Assembly (NCBI RefSeq): GCF_014651495.1
Contig: NZ_BMWZ01000001.1
Location: 622,575 to 686,574, forward strand
DNA from: Algibacter mikhailovii
GTDB taxonomy: Bacteria; Bacteroidota; Bacteroidia; Flavobacteriales; Flavobacteriaceae
Length of the DNA stretch: 64,000 nucleotides
Direction of reading: 5' to 3'
Shown here one piece after another: positions 22,501 through 29,048 of this stretch. The position numbers were made by a program, and so were the translations under genes. How positions within the stretch are numbered: the stretch's first letter is position 1; each line of letters opens with the position of its first letter. The notes under the pieces were generated by a model, which did not search any database, had not been told where the DNA came from, and worked only from the letters and a program-made list of their open reading frames with translations.

Positions 22501-24423
22501 TGCTATTCCTGTATTAATTGATCGCGTAGCATTTACACCACATAAATATATATCCGGTAATGATTTTCCGTCATTCGGACATATATTAACTTCATCGGCA
22601 AAAGGAATAATAGGGTTGGTTAGTGTACTACCGTATGGTATCACACTAATTTCCTCATTAATTGAAGTACAAGTTGATAATGTTGTATTCGTTACGTAAT
22701 ATGTTCCTAAATTTGAAGCCGTATAAGTTTGATCCGTTCCAACTACAGGGGTTCCTGTTGGGCTTGTAGACCAAGAATAACTATCATAGCCGTCTGCAGC
22801 TACTAATTCTACACTAGATCCACATAAAACTTGATCTCTTTGATAATTACAGTTTTCAATATCGATTAAAAAATTAGTTGAACCTGGAATACCAAAACAT
22901 ACCGTTGTTGCAAAACTTCCCTCATCTACTACTAATGTATTATTGATTACTCCACTGTAAGAAGCAAAGGCCTGATTAGTAATCTCATTTGAACAAGCCT
23001 GACTTAAGTCATAACAATCTGATACTACCTGTGTTGCAAGCCTTATCACATATTTTGGATCGCCAATTTCTACTGAACTGTTAGGAATATTAAATATCAG
23101 TGTTCTTGTTGCATCATCATAAGATTGAAGAGTGGCACCCCCGGCATTACTTAAATCAATATCTGTATCTGGATCAAAAAATATATTATCAGGCAACACA
23201 TCTTTCAATGTGAAATTAATTACATTGTCATTTCCAACACTTTCATAAGTTATTTCATAAAACAAACGCTGTCCTAGCACAACATCAGCACCGTCTATTT
23301 CGGCACCCGTATCATCCGTAACTATTTTAGTTAGCACAATGTCTGGCGCTATCACATCGACTGCAAATGAATTTAAAAAAGTAAAAATCGGATCTGCTTG
23401 CCCTCTTGCCACTTGCAATGTAAATCCTGATGTTGTATCACCATTTCCTACATATTCTGGCTCTGCATTTTTAATTTCTAAAAAGCCTGTATCATAACCC
23501 AAAGTATTAGCACTATAAGGGTTTCTTGGATGTGCTACACCATCCGAGTTTTCAATAACCGATCCAAAGAATTTGTTTGCTGGTCTAAATGATGATGTAA
23601 CACTCTTTCCATCAATTTCCATTTTGGTAGCACGCTTGGTTCTGTCTCCATCTAAAGCCGCATAAGCCATTTGAATGTCAATTGAGCCCGAAGGTGGTGT
23701 GTTAAAACCAGAAATAGGAATTGTCTCGGTGTGAGAATCATAAATATGACTAAAGCCATCAAAAACAGTGAATGATTTAGTATTCAAATTAGGGTTCTCA
23801 TAAATCATGACCAGCGTCCAACCTGCTGCCAATCCTGTAGAAAAGTTGGAACCAAGACTTGAGGTAACATTTGCTAATGTATATGTACCTTCTAAATCAC
23901 TTAAACCGGATAGCAAGTTACTGACATCGGCATAACAAACATAAGGAGTATTGTCAGGTTCTCCTGAAAAAGATGGAATTGGATCCACAATGGCATCATA
24001 AACTACTTCACCAACCACATTATTATAGCTCGTACTATTAGGTAATTTAAATTTAACTTGATTTATGGACGAACGATCTCCACTCTGTAAAATGGCACTC
24101 CAATACAATCCAGCATAAACCGCTCGGTAACATGTAGTTGAACTTCCATCAGGTTGATCTGGTAAAACAACATCTGCACTACTTGAACTAAATGTAGTGC
24201 CGTCGCTATCAATATCAATATACTGCATTGATATGTCTTGATTATCCCTACTCAAATCATTAAAAGGAGCATTATCTTGTCCTAAGATATTATTCCCAAT
24301 AACAACCATATTTCCCTTTAATTCTATGTTTTTTCTAATAGAAAATGGCTTATAGTTTTGTGCGATTCCTGAAATAGAAAATAAAGAGAACAGTATAACA
24401 AACTGCAAAGTAGATCTATTCAT
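10531..24423 (-). CDS. sprB: Giant SprB-like cell-surface adhesin with T9SS type B sorting domain (first copy, 4630 aa)
   Basis: The largest gene in the window, encoding a surface adhesin of the SprB type. ATG at 24423 begins a signal peptide (MNRSTLQFVILFSLFSISGIAQ). Domains in order: N-terminal globular region; DUF11-like domain (IVLTKIVTDDTGAE, about 360-500); cysteine-rich section; repeated SprB/Ig-like modules of about 80 residues with paired cysteines; a distinct 200-residue jelly-roll-like domain at about 1184-1385 that interrupts the repeats; further modules including a 500-residue block present twice; and a C-terminal type B sorting domain (IPNYFTPNGDR, DRYGRQ, WDGNYNG, GDYWYILKLND). 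The last 900 residues are nearly parallel to the second adhesin. SprB of F. johnsoniae is about 6500 residues, so this is within the known size range. The first sprF starts 22 bp downstream. Confidence 0.93.
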   Translation of the reverse strand: MNRSTLQFVILFSLFSISGIAQNYKPFSIRKNIELKGNMVVIGNNILGQDNAPFNDLSRDNQDISMQYIDIDSDGTTFSSSSADVVLPDQPDGSSTTCYRAVYAGLYWSAILQSGDRSSINQVKFKLPNSTSYNNVVGEVVYDAIVDPIPSFSGEPDNTPYVCYADVSNLLSGLSDLEGTYTLANVTSSLGSNFSTGLAAGWTLVMIYENPNLNTKSFTVFDGFSHIYDSHTETIPISGFNTPPSGSIDIQMAYAALDGDRTKRATKMEIDGKSVTSSFRPANKFFGSVIENSDGVAHPRNPYSANTLGYDTGFLEIKNAEPEYVGNGDTTSGFTLQVARGQADPIFTFLNSFAVDVIAPDIVLTKIVTDDTGAEIDGADVVLGQRLFYEITYESVGNDNVINFTLKDVLPDNIFFDPDTDIDLSNAGGATLQSYDDATRTLIFNIPNSSVEIGDPKYVIRLATQVVSDCYDLSQACSNEITNQAFASYSGVINNTLVVDEGSFATTVCFGIPGSTNFLIDIENCNYQRDQVLCGSSVELVAADGYDSYSWSTSPTGTPVVGTDQTYTASNLGTYYVTNTTLSTCTSINEEISVIPYGSTLTNPIIPFADEVNICPNDGKSLPDIYLCGVNATRSINTGIADAVSIIWEKLDESSCSAVGVDDCANENSSCVWNQIATGPNYVSDTSGQFRIVINYLGGCFSIYYFNVYANLLAPTISAKDIICNTQGQVTAGGVPTDYEYSLDPLGPYQPSNVFAVSSPGYYTIYLRQLGVDSNPCVFETPSAYVRLRDISITPNVIQPQCFGDKGTISVAVNDGLPQYNYSISLSGTLVNSSGLTDQSDYTFSNLNPGLYTIDISTDDSCIFRENIEIIEPANLEATSGITRPLTCEDGEITIYPVGGTAPYFYYVNSTTVFQNSPVIPVTASGTFNIEVFDSNNCSAQTSITINQIAEPAFDIVETDILCYGSSSGQLEFNVSNANGYSIEYSIDNGVTYTSNPTFSNLASGTYQALIRYTLNTTQCISTSKVVAVSEPPVAVTASAGVSQLAGCGPSGEGAVRITNPQGGVPPYEYSFDSQGSWTTTNEAFLAPGTYTLYVRDSNSCVFPMTDVTIDQEPIAPTIAISDPDFNCDGSGNSTVTITNSGGDAFLYTYLLDNVENPNTTDPTVFLDVPNGDHIISVKYELQTVPSYSNLLFEDFGSGPDVSSPGINSAFCFERQVEATKCNGDERLGNGEYTVTNRLKGNIYEGWHNPIDHTSGSAQGRYLAVDAGSVIPNNAVLYRKTIGDIIPNQPIQVRFYATNLLKLGNTQPDASLTVELQDTNGTPLSSESTGGIPKTNGWVEYNRTINPGNNTTLDFVLRLEVSQTDGIDFAVDDIQVFQLPTACTTQRDFPINIESGKAFSPGIMSATNVSCEGAADGTITVVAENFDANNGFQYSLGGSTWITANNSPHTITGLDVGTYNIGVRYDAIATACNFSFSQSIMAPEVLTVTATATPITCLKGAEVRANAAGGTPAYGYELLDTAFNLVANFPSSGVLTNIGVGDYIIRVTDANNCTQTTPLVLVDPTPPSASIINLDYCYNALDGATLEVEATDGLAPYQYNINGGAFQESPVFSNLTPGTYTIGVRDTNGCVFTSPAESIALPVGVNTVLIKELDCTLSPEAIITGAISNGYPDDSLGYTYSVSINSGAYVDLGNTGTSFSYTAATAGTYTFRVTDVNSCESFSNVITVSPIELPTATVDTLNPSCNGSANGSVQIIPSGGTGPYEYSFNGSVFNATSLYTGLSAGINYSYQVRDSKACISSAGSITLTEPSILTSNATVTDFSCDASNGSQAGLITIEVPTTGTAPYRYSFDGGASFTASNTLTVNDDGTNQLFSYVVQDAQGCTTIAQDITIDFLNPPSDLVFDASAITCDNNTSTVNVIATNGAGLLEFETIEPSPIIVSKQTSNVFTGLTAGTYLFKVTDANGCYFTKSMTINPVTEIVATAQVANHVKCNGRSNGAIGVRVDRFTTTYSYSFNGGPLVSGQSNPRLLFTGLPAGVQTFVVTDDATGCTYTETVTVTEPTSPVVITSAVATNVHCNEDNSEITITASGGTPGYRYVAVQFGDPVPGFGNNNNNGNIVTVDTNGGTDLDWGVYVIDSNNCVGFTRLAIVLDDEPTVTVPAVSLDQCNVSDGFSFTAVGTGIAPLSYSINGGSSYQSSPTFVVNTPGSYTVRIQDANGCIADSSNPIEIYEPLTTSAVLTKDITCLIGNEDAIIDVGVSGGNAPYTYKVKVDLGVYGPSTSITGSNFTFDTAVAGIYQFEITDANGCIQETNTIAVTNTINPEFSVNPVLVQSILCHGEETAEIEVTIDTTKGLAPFVINVFNDTESRDYGTQTSGLDAGSYTVTVTDAKGCTASEAITIGEPNPITLDFDVTPITCGPGGVSLGEIIINSVTGGTPNYTYHVTGVNYSNEILNQTGGTQIFEVVNFGLYEIIVTDANGCTLLEQNIKVASPPDDLDIEIATTVDCANGGEAEVRIGASSSITGAGPFYFAIYTGSGMVYDGSPAWQLGAGTPVSTTFTNLLPDVLYTFIVYDADTKCYYYETATTPIETNSTLSISGLISQDITCRGNSDGHVSFDVTSVYNVDTNIIYQVFDAQSLAPVTPTAISGTGIVPANNTFSVSNLGPLDFGNYVVVIEEDSGPFKGCGIATIPFNISESAVDLNLTASATRNQNCSELGVISAVAKDGTAPYEYQFLLETDAAPLATDAGWISANTFEGTAQEYTVYVKDAYGCIQDVDVTIDLDQEPNFTGITETSTCFDGSGFDIEITGGTGVAPLTYSIGGAFQESPNFTLATAGSYSVTIKDGNGCTNTTPYTHIVEPPLSLDVTATALDCIINPAEFTFTTNGGDGTYTYEVSIDGNPYLGISLPYTTSTAGNYQFRVSDAQMCQAESAAVIVEPTEIPTFTETHTHVTCNGDDNGRIVITATAGIGPFEYGIDDGTGVDFQNSNIFNDLPGGTYDIIVRDSKGCESVISAATQIEITEPSILVTAASATPFTCNAANTSEGATITIDLPTTGTAPYSYSIDGSAYVASNTFVVYDNGSDQTIAYGIQDANGCTYDGVVTISKFDPPTDLEFSSNAITCINTTTDVEITSVLGGVAPLAYEIIAPASATGNTSGNSSGIYTGLTPDTYIFKVTDGNGCYYTESYTVAPVTNIAVRGQLANNVSCNADSNGAVGFRVSNYTSTYSYVINGGTPVTGYSLPFILVTGAAAGDQSIVVTDEVTGCTASFIVTIDEPDALALTEIENINASCNFGARVTVEASGGTPNFEYAFVQDGVTPNSADYTPNASAVLDDLLNTNWDVYVRDSNGCIESIDVVISRDALPSFSIPAITVDQCNASGAPFNFTVTGVSGVGPFSYSIGNGFQTSPTFSVTEPGNYFVTVGDGNGCTATSTSVVTVYPELDVSPRISGYPSCANSDGEITIEGAGGSGSYTYSVNTTGATISGNIISNLPAGTHIVTIEDTVTLCTTAFSVTIVPASPVTFTTVPTAVTCYGGNDGTITVNLPAANNNPVYKYSLDGGLTTQTSNVFSGLIAGTYNISVYSGRNCVLTQSETVIEPDEITMALPTVVEYRCAPESNARNFASITVDAVIGGSSNYTIYEFLKGGTVVQRTSSNTFTETDLLGGTYTINVYDDNGCIGITTAEIQPYIELEALQVVIDNDITCNQNQDISVLVTAIGGIPSLEYTLERTDGMSPSQVNTTGQFIGLAIGDYTIAVENLDTGCMLQTVHYVNDPNTFDITIDNVIDVTCFNDSDGSIDFTFIDRTPIPSDESGPFDYTIVNAQNNIVSSGTTLNAGPMNVSGLPSGTYTLTASLTNTPFCSISKNFTISRPVEALSISENHTEISCSNSFNDGLISAIASGGWPGGYEFQLESTTSGVLSPFSTASDFSGLLAGDYTVRVRDSKGCSASINVSLENPVPISGLIDTTLSPVLCFGDANSSIEVTNISGGQGRNYTFILNRLTPVVTASGPQTSPIFTGLGAGTYSVSIQDGYGCAFTTAEVEITEPSTVSALLVQSTNETCTTGSSITLSASGGTGPYEYSDNEDFSSILGGFAAQVTLDFPQGTSGIYKYYVRDANGCASGISNEIAIEPLPPLVVQMDVTNAFINCTGGNTGIIVAKAQGGLGNYIYTLQDGAGRDINPMPTQNSPGVFTDLPAGTYQVMVRSGNDCEVISGQEIIAEPALALQTTFSTTDVSCAGGRDGVLEIVATGGTGLIKYAISPQLNQFFESPIFEDLSVGTYQVVVQDELGCFVVLDFEIDEPTPVVLSIVPNSIVPELCSGDLDAGFSVTLTGGTLPYSYSIDDIEGTYTIGGATQTQFDFDNLSGGDHVVYVRDGAGCESEWNISLPESVLLNPQVSVDYGCTSNISTNTITVSIDDSITDITQVDYSLDGGPFQASNVFIDVPAGTDHFITARHTNGCEKQSAPFIIDFIEPLAVSIGEGQLNQIVTTVSGGVEPYNYTLNGEDYGNENKFFIYASGDYTVEVTDAKGCVSSVTQYFEYIDVCIPNYFTPNGDRTLDEWGPGCTTQYTDLTVRVFDRYGRQITLLHVNETWDGNYNGNRLPSGDYWYILKLNDAKDDREFVGHFTLYR
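14095..15615 (-). repeat. Large internal coding repeat, copy 2, of the giant adhesin
   Basis: About 500 residues repeat the module order of 17745-19245. Both copies run from a PTEIPT/PIELPT segment, through EPSIL, PPTDL/PPSDL and NGAVG/NGAIG segments, to a VDQCN/LDQCN module. The sequences have diverged, so the duplication is not recent. Edges are approximate. Confidence 0.6.
17745..19245 (-). repeat. Large internal coding repeat, copy 1, of the giant adhesin
   Basis: Partner of the block at 14095-15615, with the same order of about six SprB modules. About 2.1 kb of other modules, mostly shared with the second adhesin, separates the two. Edges are approximate because they were judged from translated motifs. 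Confidence 0.6.
20268..20873 (-). other. Non-repeat jelly-roll-like domain inserted in the giant adhesin
   Basis: Codes for about residues 1184-1385. Unlike the flanking modules it has LLFEDFGSG at its start, internal GRYLAVDAG, QVRFYATNLLK and GWVEYNRT strands, and ends with DGIDFAVDDIQVFQ. This pattern is typical of MAM/carbohydrate-binding-like beta sandwiches found in flavobacterial surface proteins. The second adhesin lacks it. Ligand binding is inference. Confidence 0.6.
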
Positions 24424-24615
24424 ATTGGTTAGTTTTGGCTTTTCTCTTTTATTTAGGGTGTAAAAAGAAATATTAACCGTTAACGCTTTTTAATAAAACC
24501 AAATTTAACGTAAGATTAAGACTTCAATATTTCGCACTTAAACCGATTTTATTGTTATTTAACGGCATAAATATCGGGAATTATTTCGAAGTAGGAACAA
24601 AATTTACTACAAAAT

Positions 24616-24632
24616 ATGCATTTTATCGGTAT
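24616..24632 (+). promoter_or_regulatory. Candidate shared element ATGCATTTTATCGGTAT
   Basis: Matches 9244-9260 in its ATGCATTT and TCG core and lies at nearly the same distance (193 bp versus 214 bp) upstream of the paralogous sprB start, in the same orientation. The flanking sequence is not conserved between the two promoters, which favours selection on the element. Function unknown. Confidence 0.3.
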
Positions 24633-24711
24633 TTTATTTTATTTCACCGTAAAATTTATTGAATATTGAATTTAAAACAGTTATCACGTGTAGATTATAA
24701 ACTAGCCATGA

Positions 24712-24723
24712 TGATGTACATCA
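24712..24723. promoter_or_regulatory. CRP/FNR-like palindrome TGATGTACATCA
   Basis: A perfect 12-bp palindrome with TGAT and ATCA half-sites spaced by 4 bp, as in FNR/CRP-family operators, 290 bp upstream of the first sprB start. It could also belong to readthrough sequence from the upstream gene, so the assignment is tentative. Confidence 0.3.
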
Positions 24724-24868
24724 AAGAAGACCGTAAAATCCTGATTAATTATATTGCCCTTTTGCTATAAGCGTATTTTTTACCCATAAACTATATAAAG
24801 AAATGAGCCTTCTCGTTTCATGAATTTTGAATTGAATAAATTTTACATAAAAATTTAAAATAAGCTAT

Positions 24869-24887
24869 GGTACGCAATCTGCGTGCC
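24869..24887 (-). terminator. Hairpin immediately after the sprD-position gene
   Basis: GGTACGCA pairs with TGCGTGCC (one wobble) around a 3-nt loop, three bases beyond the stop codon at 24891. In the minus direction it is followed by a moderately T-rich stretch rather than a clean T run, so it may terminate or process the transcript only partly. Confidence 0.45.
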
Positions 24888-24890
24888 TTT

Positions 24891-27449
24891 CTAATTCTCA
24901 ATTTTCACCATTGACATATTTCCATTAAAAGGTTTAGTCCCTTTTGACTTCATAGCATTTTGAGCCTGATTTATACTAGCATGTTTTTCAGAATAAATAT
25001 AATATTTACTAGTATTTACGTCATAGAAGAAGTTAATGTTACTTTCTCCAGCTGCAACAGCTTTTGTCAAAAATTCATCTCTCTTATTTAAATCTGTATG
25101 GACGGCAACTACCAAATAATAACCTTTCTCAATTTTTTTCACATCCTTAAGAATTTGAATATTACTCAGTTTTTCACCATAATCAAAATCTTTAGGTTCA
25201 AGAACCTTGGTACTCAAAGGCGTATTATTCCTAATTCGTTCAAGCGTTGATCTGTCCTTTTCATACCTGTCATCCTCATTATCATAAAGTGCACGTTTTA
25301 TTCTGCGTTTCTTTTCTACTTTTATGTCTTCTTTTAATTGTTTGATTTGCATAAGTGAACTCTGTCTTAATCTTATGGCCTTCACCTGTTCAGATTTTAA
25401 ATCCTTAATTTTTTGCTTATAATATCTATTCGTACGATCCTCTTCATTTGGAACCTCGGCTAAACGCTCTTTATATATATTATCTAAGCGTCTAATATTA
25501 TCATTTTGAGATTGAATAACCTTATCAATTTCTTCGGTTAATTCTTCTAATTCTCTGTTCTCAGCACTAACACTCTTAAATGGTTTTGGAGCCTTTACTA
25601 TACCCTGCTCACTCAAATCATTTTCCTCAATTAAATCATCAAGGTCCTGTTGTTTGTCATTAACCTTTTCTGTTAGTTTTGACAATAGCTCTTGTTGTGC
25701 TTTATTGGATTCTATTGCCCCTCGAGTAATCTCATTCATTAAAACCGTAGCTTCATCGGTAGGAACTACAGGCGCTTCAATTTCCTCATTCTCCACCAAA
25801 GCCTGCGCCTCTTGTTCGGCTTTCAAGCGATTAGCTTCAGCTAAGGCTATGGCTTCTTGTTCTGCTTTAAGTTTAGCAGCTTTCTCTGCCTCTAACCTAT
25901 TGGCTTCTGCTAAAGCCTGTGCTTCTTGTTCAGCTTTCAAACGATTGGCTTCAGCTAAGGCTATAGCGTCTTGTTCTGCCTTAATTCTAGCAGCTTCCTC
26001 TGCCTTTAACCTATTAACTTCAGCTAAAGCCTGCGCTTCTTGTTCTGCTTTCAAACGATTGGCTTCTGCTAAGGCTACAGCGTCTTGTTCCACCTTAATT
26101 CTAGCAGCTTTCTCTGCCTCTAACCTATTGGCTTCTGCTAAAGCCTGTGCTTCTTGTTCTGCTTTCAAACGATTCGCTTCAGCTAAGGCTATGGTTTCTT
26201 GTTCTGCCTTAAGTTTAGCAGCTTTCTCTGCTTCTAACCTATTGGTTTCAGCTAAAGCCTGCGCCTCTTGTTCTGCTTTCAAACGATTAGCTTCTTCTAA
26301 AGCTATAGCGTCTTGTTCTGCTTTACTATTATCTACATCCTGCTTTGTTTTTTCTTCTGTTTCTTTTTCCTCTGCTAATAAGGCGGCCGTAGCAATTGTA
26401 GCTTGCTGTTTTTGAGCATTAGCACCACTCTTCCTTGGGTCCGGTTTTGAAGACGTTCTGCTACGAGATACTCTACTTCTTCTCTTTTCTTGTATGATTA
26501 AGGCTTGCTCATCGTCATCACCGTTATAGTAATATCTAGTATTGTTTTTAAATTTATAAGCCAGGGTAATTTCATGTGAATTTCCTAACACGGACAAATC
26601 ACCTAATGATTTTTCATAATTATACTCTATGGCAATTTGAGAACTGATATTTAGACCAGCCCCAACGGACATTCCATACAATGTGTTATAGCCTACTTGA
26701 GCCCATATACCTTTTGGAACCGTTACCATCATGAGTCCAGATATGACAGTCTGTTCTTGTTTAAATTCAGAACGAATCAATCCTGAAAACTTACTTTCAT
26801 CAAAAAAACCGCGACTATCAAAATAACCCGTATACATAGCATGAACTTGAATACCTTGTTCTGGATTATCCTCTATCATATTTGAATTGGTGATATTAAA
26901 GGCCACAAGATTATTTATGGAGAGTCCAAAATCAAAAAAACCCATCCCGTAATTTATTCCAGGGTTAATAGTTACTATCAAATTAGATGGTATATTATCT
27001 AAAGCAGGATCAGAAAAATTTGTAACCACCTTGCCTTGATTTAAGCCGCTATTATAAACCCCTAAATTCATACCAAAGGTTAAGTTACTTTCTCTACTTA
27101 AACCAACATTATATGCGAAGTTTGCTACCCCACCAAAAGTAGTAAGGACCCCATAATTTTGTTGAAAAAGGCTTAAACCGCCTCCAATGTTTTCTTCAAA
27201 TCTACCGGCATAACCAAATAAGTAGGTTTGCGGTGCATTATCAAATTGAGTATTTTCTCGTTTATTTGTGAAACTAATGTATTTATTTTGCTCTCTAACG
27301 AGACTGAAGGCTGGATTGATTATGTGCCTATTAAATTTTAATGAATTTCTTACAGGAATATTATAGGATACAACGCCGCCTTCGTCTTGCGAAAAGACCT
27401 GTAAACTTAAACCAAGTATTAAAACAATATGTAGGATTTTAATTTTCAT
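24891..27449 (-). CDS. PorP/SprF-like barrel fused to coiled-coil repeats and SPOR-like domain (SprD position)
   Basis: An 852-residue outer-membrane protein. A signal peptide ends near VFSQ. Residues 25-310 form a PorP/SprF-like barrel (FNRHIINPAFSLVREQNKYIS, then a barrel ending near TLAYKFKNNTRYYY). A basic linker, RRSRVSRSRTSSK, follows. Residues 370-550 are a highly charged alpha-helical region of 38-residue repeats (EANRLKAEQEAQAL). More coiled coil runs to about 770. The last 80 residues (YYLVVAVHTDLNKRDEFL, FFYDVNTSKYYIYSEK) resemble SPOR/peptidoglycan-binding repeats. Ordering as barrel, long helix and wall-binding tail suggests a rod reaching from the outer membrane into the periplasm. 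The gene sits between the type B protein and the giant adhesin, the place of sprD in the sprCDBF operon, though true orthology was not testable. It starts 4 bp after the upstream stop. Confidence 0.8.
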   Translation of the reverse strand: MKIKILHIVLILGLSLQVFSQDEGGVVSYNIPVRNSLKFNRHIINPAFSLVREQNKYISFTNKRENTQFDNAPQTYLFGYAGRFEENIGGGLSLFQQNYGVLTTFGGVANFAYNVGLSRESNLTFGMNLGVYNSGLNQGKVVTNFSDPALDNIPSNLIVTINPGINYGMGFFDFGLSINNLVAFNITNSNMIEDNPEQGIQVHAMYTGYFDSRGFFDESKFSGLIRSEFKQEQTVISGLMMVTVPKGIWAQVGYNTLYGMSVGAGLNISSQIAIEYNYEKSLGDLSVLGNSHEITLAYKFKNNTRYYYNGDDDEQALIIQEKRRSRVSRSRTSSKPDPRKSGANAQKQQATIATAALLAEEKETEEKTKQDVDNSKAEQDAIALEEANRLKAEQEAQALAETNRLEAEKAAKLKAEQETIALAEANRLKAEQEAQALAEANRLEAEKAARIKVEQDAVALAEANRLKAEQEAQALAEVNRLKAEEAARIKAEQDAIALAEANRLKAEQEAQALAEANRLEAEKAAKLKAEQEAIALAEANRLKAEQEAQALVENEEIEAPVVPTDEATVLMNEITRGAIESNKAQQELLSKLTEKVNDKQQDLDDLIEENDLSEQGIVKAPKPFKSVSAENRELEELTEEIDKVIQSQNDNIRRLDNIYKERLAEVPNEEDRTNRYYKQKIKDLKSEQVKAIRLRQSSLMQIKQLKEDIKVEKKRRIKRALYDNEDDRYEKDRSTLERIRNNTPLSTKVLEPKDFDYGEKLSNIQILKDVKKIEKGYYLVVAVHTDLNKRDEFLTKAVAAGESNINFFYDVNTSKYYIYSEKHASINQAQNAMKSKGTKPFNGNMSMVKIEN
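25798..26326 (-). repeat. Tandem coding repeat, 114-bp unit, about 4.6 copies
   Basis: A 38-residue unit (two half-units of 15 and 23 residues, AEANRLKAEQEAQAL followed by AEANRLEAEKAAKLK plus AEQEAIAL) repeats in tandem. It is rich in Ala, Glu and Lys and should form a continuous charged helix or coiled coil. The high nucleotide identity between units makes copy number likely to vary between strains. Confidence 0.85.
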
Positions 27450-27453
27450 ACTA

Positions 27454-28896
27454 TTATTTAAACACTGTTATAGTTCCTTTTAAAGTTTGGCCATTTTCAG
27501 TAGTAAGGACATAATAAAAAAGAGGATTCACACTTTTAAAATCTAAATCACTCTCGGGCCAATTATTTAAGTAGTCATTGGTTCTAAGCGCAATCTTACC
27601 ATTCGAACTAATAATAAGAACTTCAGTATTTGAACCACTACCATAAACTTTTGGGATTATCCAAGTATCGTTGATACCGTCACCATTTGGACTTATAATG
27701 TTTGGAATTTCGGCAACATCAGGAAAAGGCGTACTAATTCTAAAGACTAATTCAGTAGTGGATAAACATCCTTCTGTTTGTGCCACACTCACCTTATACT
27801 CACCAATCTCACTAGCAGTATAACTGTTACTAGTAGCTCCGGCAATTATAATATTATTCAAATACCATGTGAATTCAGGATTATTGGCTGTTGTCTCTAC
27901 TTCTACAAACAAGCTTTCTCCATCATTTATTAGATTATCCTCCAAAACATTTAAACTGCTTTCAAAACCACTAGTGTCTAAATCGATAGTTGCACTAGTA
28001 GCACAACTTCCTAAGTCAATGTTTACCGAGTAGGTTCCAGATTCATTAGTTTCATAAGTTTGTTTGGTAGCTCCTGAGATTTCCTCACCATCTTTAAACC
28101 ATTGATAACTATTACCATTAGTAGTGCGAAGAATTGTTGGACCATCATTAATACAGTAAGGGTTTCCTAAACTTGATGTAATACTACTTGATCCTGTCCC
28201 TGACGCAATTTCTGAAACGGTAACACGATTTGAAAATGAATTAGAAGTACAAGTACCATAGTTAGTTTCCACAAAATAGGTACCAGAACTGATCACAGAC
28301 AAACTTGGACCTTCTGCCACAAAATCGGCAGTTGTTGGACTTGTTTCTCTAAACCATTTAAAAGTTAAAGAAGGATATTGAAGCGGTGAATCATTATCTG
28401 GTGCCCCTGGATTATCTATAGTTAATAAATAACTGCCACCAGAACAATAGGATGCTGTACCTATTAAATTATTAATTGAAAACGGTGTATCCTGAAGTTT
28501 GTAATACGCAGGAAACGCATTTGAACTCGTACTTGTTGCTGCTGGAGCGGTGCTTTTTATTCTTAATTTATAAGCTTCACCAGATATGTCTGTAGGCACA
28601 GCAAAGGTTAATGTAGCAGGTGAAGAAGTCACACTTCCAGCCTCAGAGGTAAAAATGACTTCTGGATCTGAAAAACTGCCTGCATTGTCTGATAATTCTA
28701 TTATGAATTGATTGGTTGAGCTCAATAATTCTTCTGGCGAAAATGAAAATCTTACATTATAGGTGTTAAAAGATGGACTCGCACATGCTTGAGTAAACTC
28801 AAGATTTGGTTTACCTATCACCACTTGTCCATTAGCAAAGTGCGCTACAAACAAGACAAAAAATACGATAATATGTGATTTTAAAAATAGCCTCAT
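27454..28896 (-). CDS. T9SS type B sorting-domain surface protein with Ig-like domains (SprC position)
   Basis: A 480-residue secreted protein. It has a signal peptide (HIIVFFVLFVAHFANG), several Ig/PKD-like domains with SYQWFKDG and FTWYLNN strands and paired cysteines, and a C-terminal gliding-associated CHU_C/type B sorting domain (IPNIISPNGDGINDTWIIP, final LKGTITVFK). That domain directs export by the type IX system and attachment or release at the surface. It ends 4 bp before the barrel gene, so the two form an operon. Position and architecture match SprC of gliding flavobacteria, which is needed for efficient SprB-dependent spreading; this equivalence is inferred from order rather than tested. 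The start at 28896 is an ATG directly before the signal peptide. Confidence 0.83.
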   Translation of the reverse strand: MRLFLKSHIIVFFVLFVAHFANGQVVIGKPNLEFTQACASPSFNTYNVRFSFSPEELLSSTNQFIIELSDNAGSFSDPEVIFTSEAGSVTSSPATLTFAVPTDISGEAYKLRIKSTAPAATSTSSNAFPAYYKLQDTPFSINNLIGTASYCSGGSYLLTIDNPGAPDNDSPLQYPSLTFKWFRETSPTTADFVAEGPSLSVISSGTYFVETNYGTCTSNSFSNRVTVSEIASGTGSSSITSSLGNPYCINDGPTILRTTNGNSYQWFKDGEEISGATKQTYETNESGTYSVNIDLGSCATSATIDLDTSGFESSLNVLEDNLINDGESLFVEVETTANNPEFTWYLNNIIIAGATSNSYTASEIGEYKVSVAQTEGCLSTTELVFRISTPFPDVAEIPNIISPNGDGINDTWIIPKVYGSGSNTEVLIISSNGKIALRTNDYLNNWPESDLDFKSVNPLFYYVLTTENGQTLKGTITVFK

Positions 28897-29048
28897 TTAA
28901 CAGTGTTTTTCCAATCAGCGGGAAGAATTCAGTAAAGCAGTACAATAGTAATTGCTTATAATAGATATAAACAATTAAACACATACCTTAAAAAGGTATC
29001 CATTTTCTTGTATTAAACTGGTAAAATTATTCTTGAAAGGTTAATAAA

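Larger units (their letters stand above)
24424..24890. promoter_or_regulatory. Intergenic region upstream of first sprB copy
   Basis: A 467-bp AT-rich gap between the sprD-position gene and the first sprB. It holds a strong hairpin just after the upstream stop, a perfect CRP/FNR-like palindrome, and the element shared with the second sprB. The hairpin and the length of the gap suggest that sprB has its own promoter. No coding ORF was seen. Confidence 0.5.

Noticed and set aside
811-24423. CRISPR-like or tandem DNA repeats in the adhesin genes
   Set aside because: The repeats are degenerate protein modules of about 80 residues, without identical DNA units or spacers.
25654-26415. Long plus-strand ORF with Ala/Ser/Cys-rich repeats
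   Set aside because: It is the reverse complement of the coiled-coil repeats of the barrel protein; the regular composition removes stop codons, and there is no independent domain.
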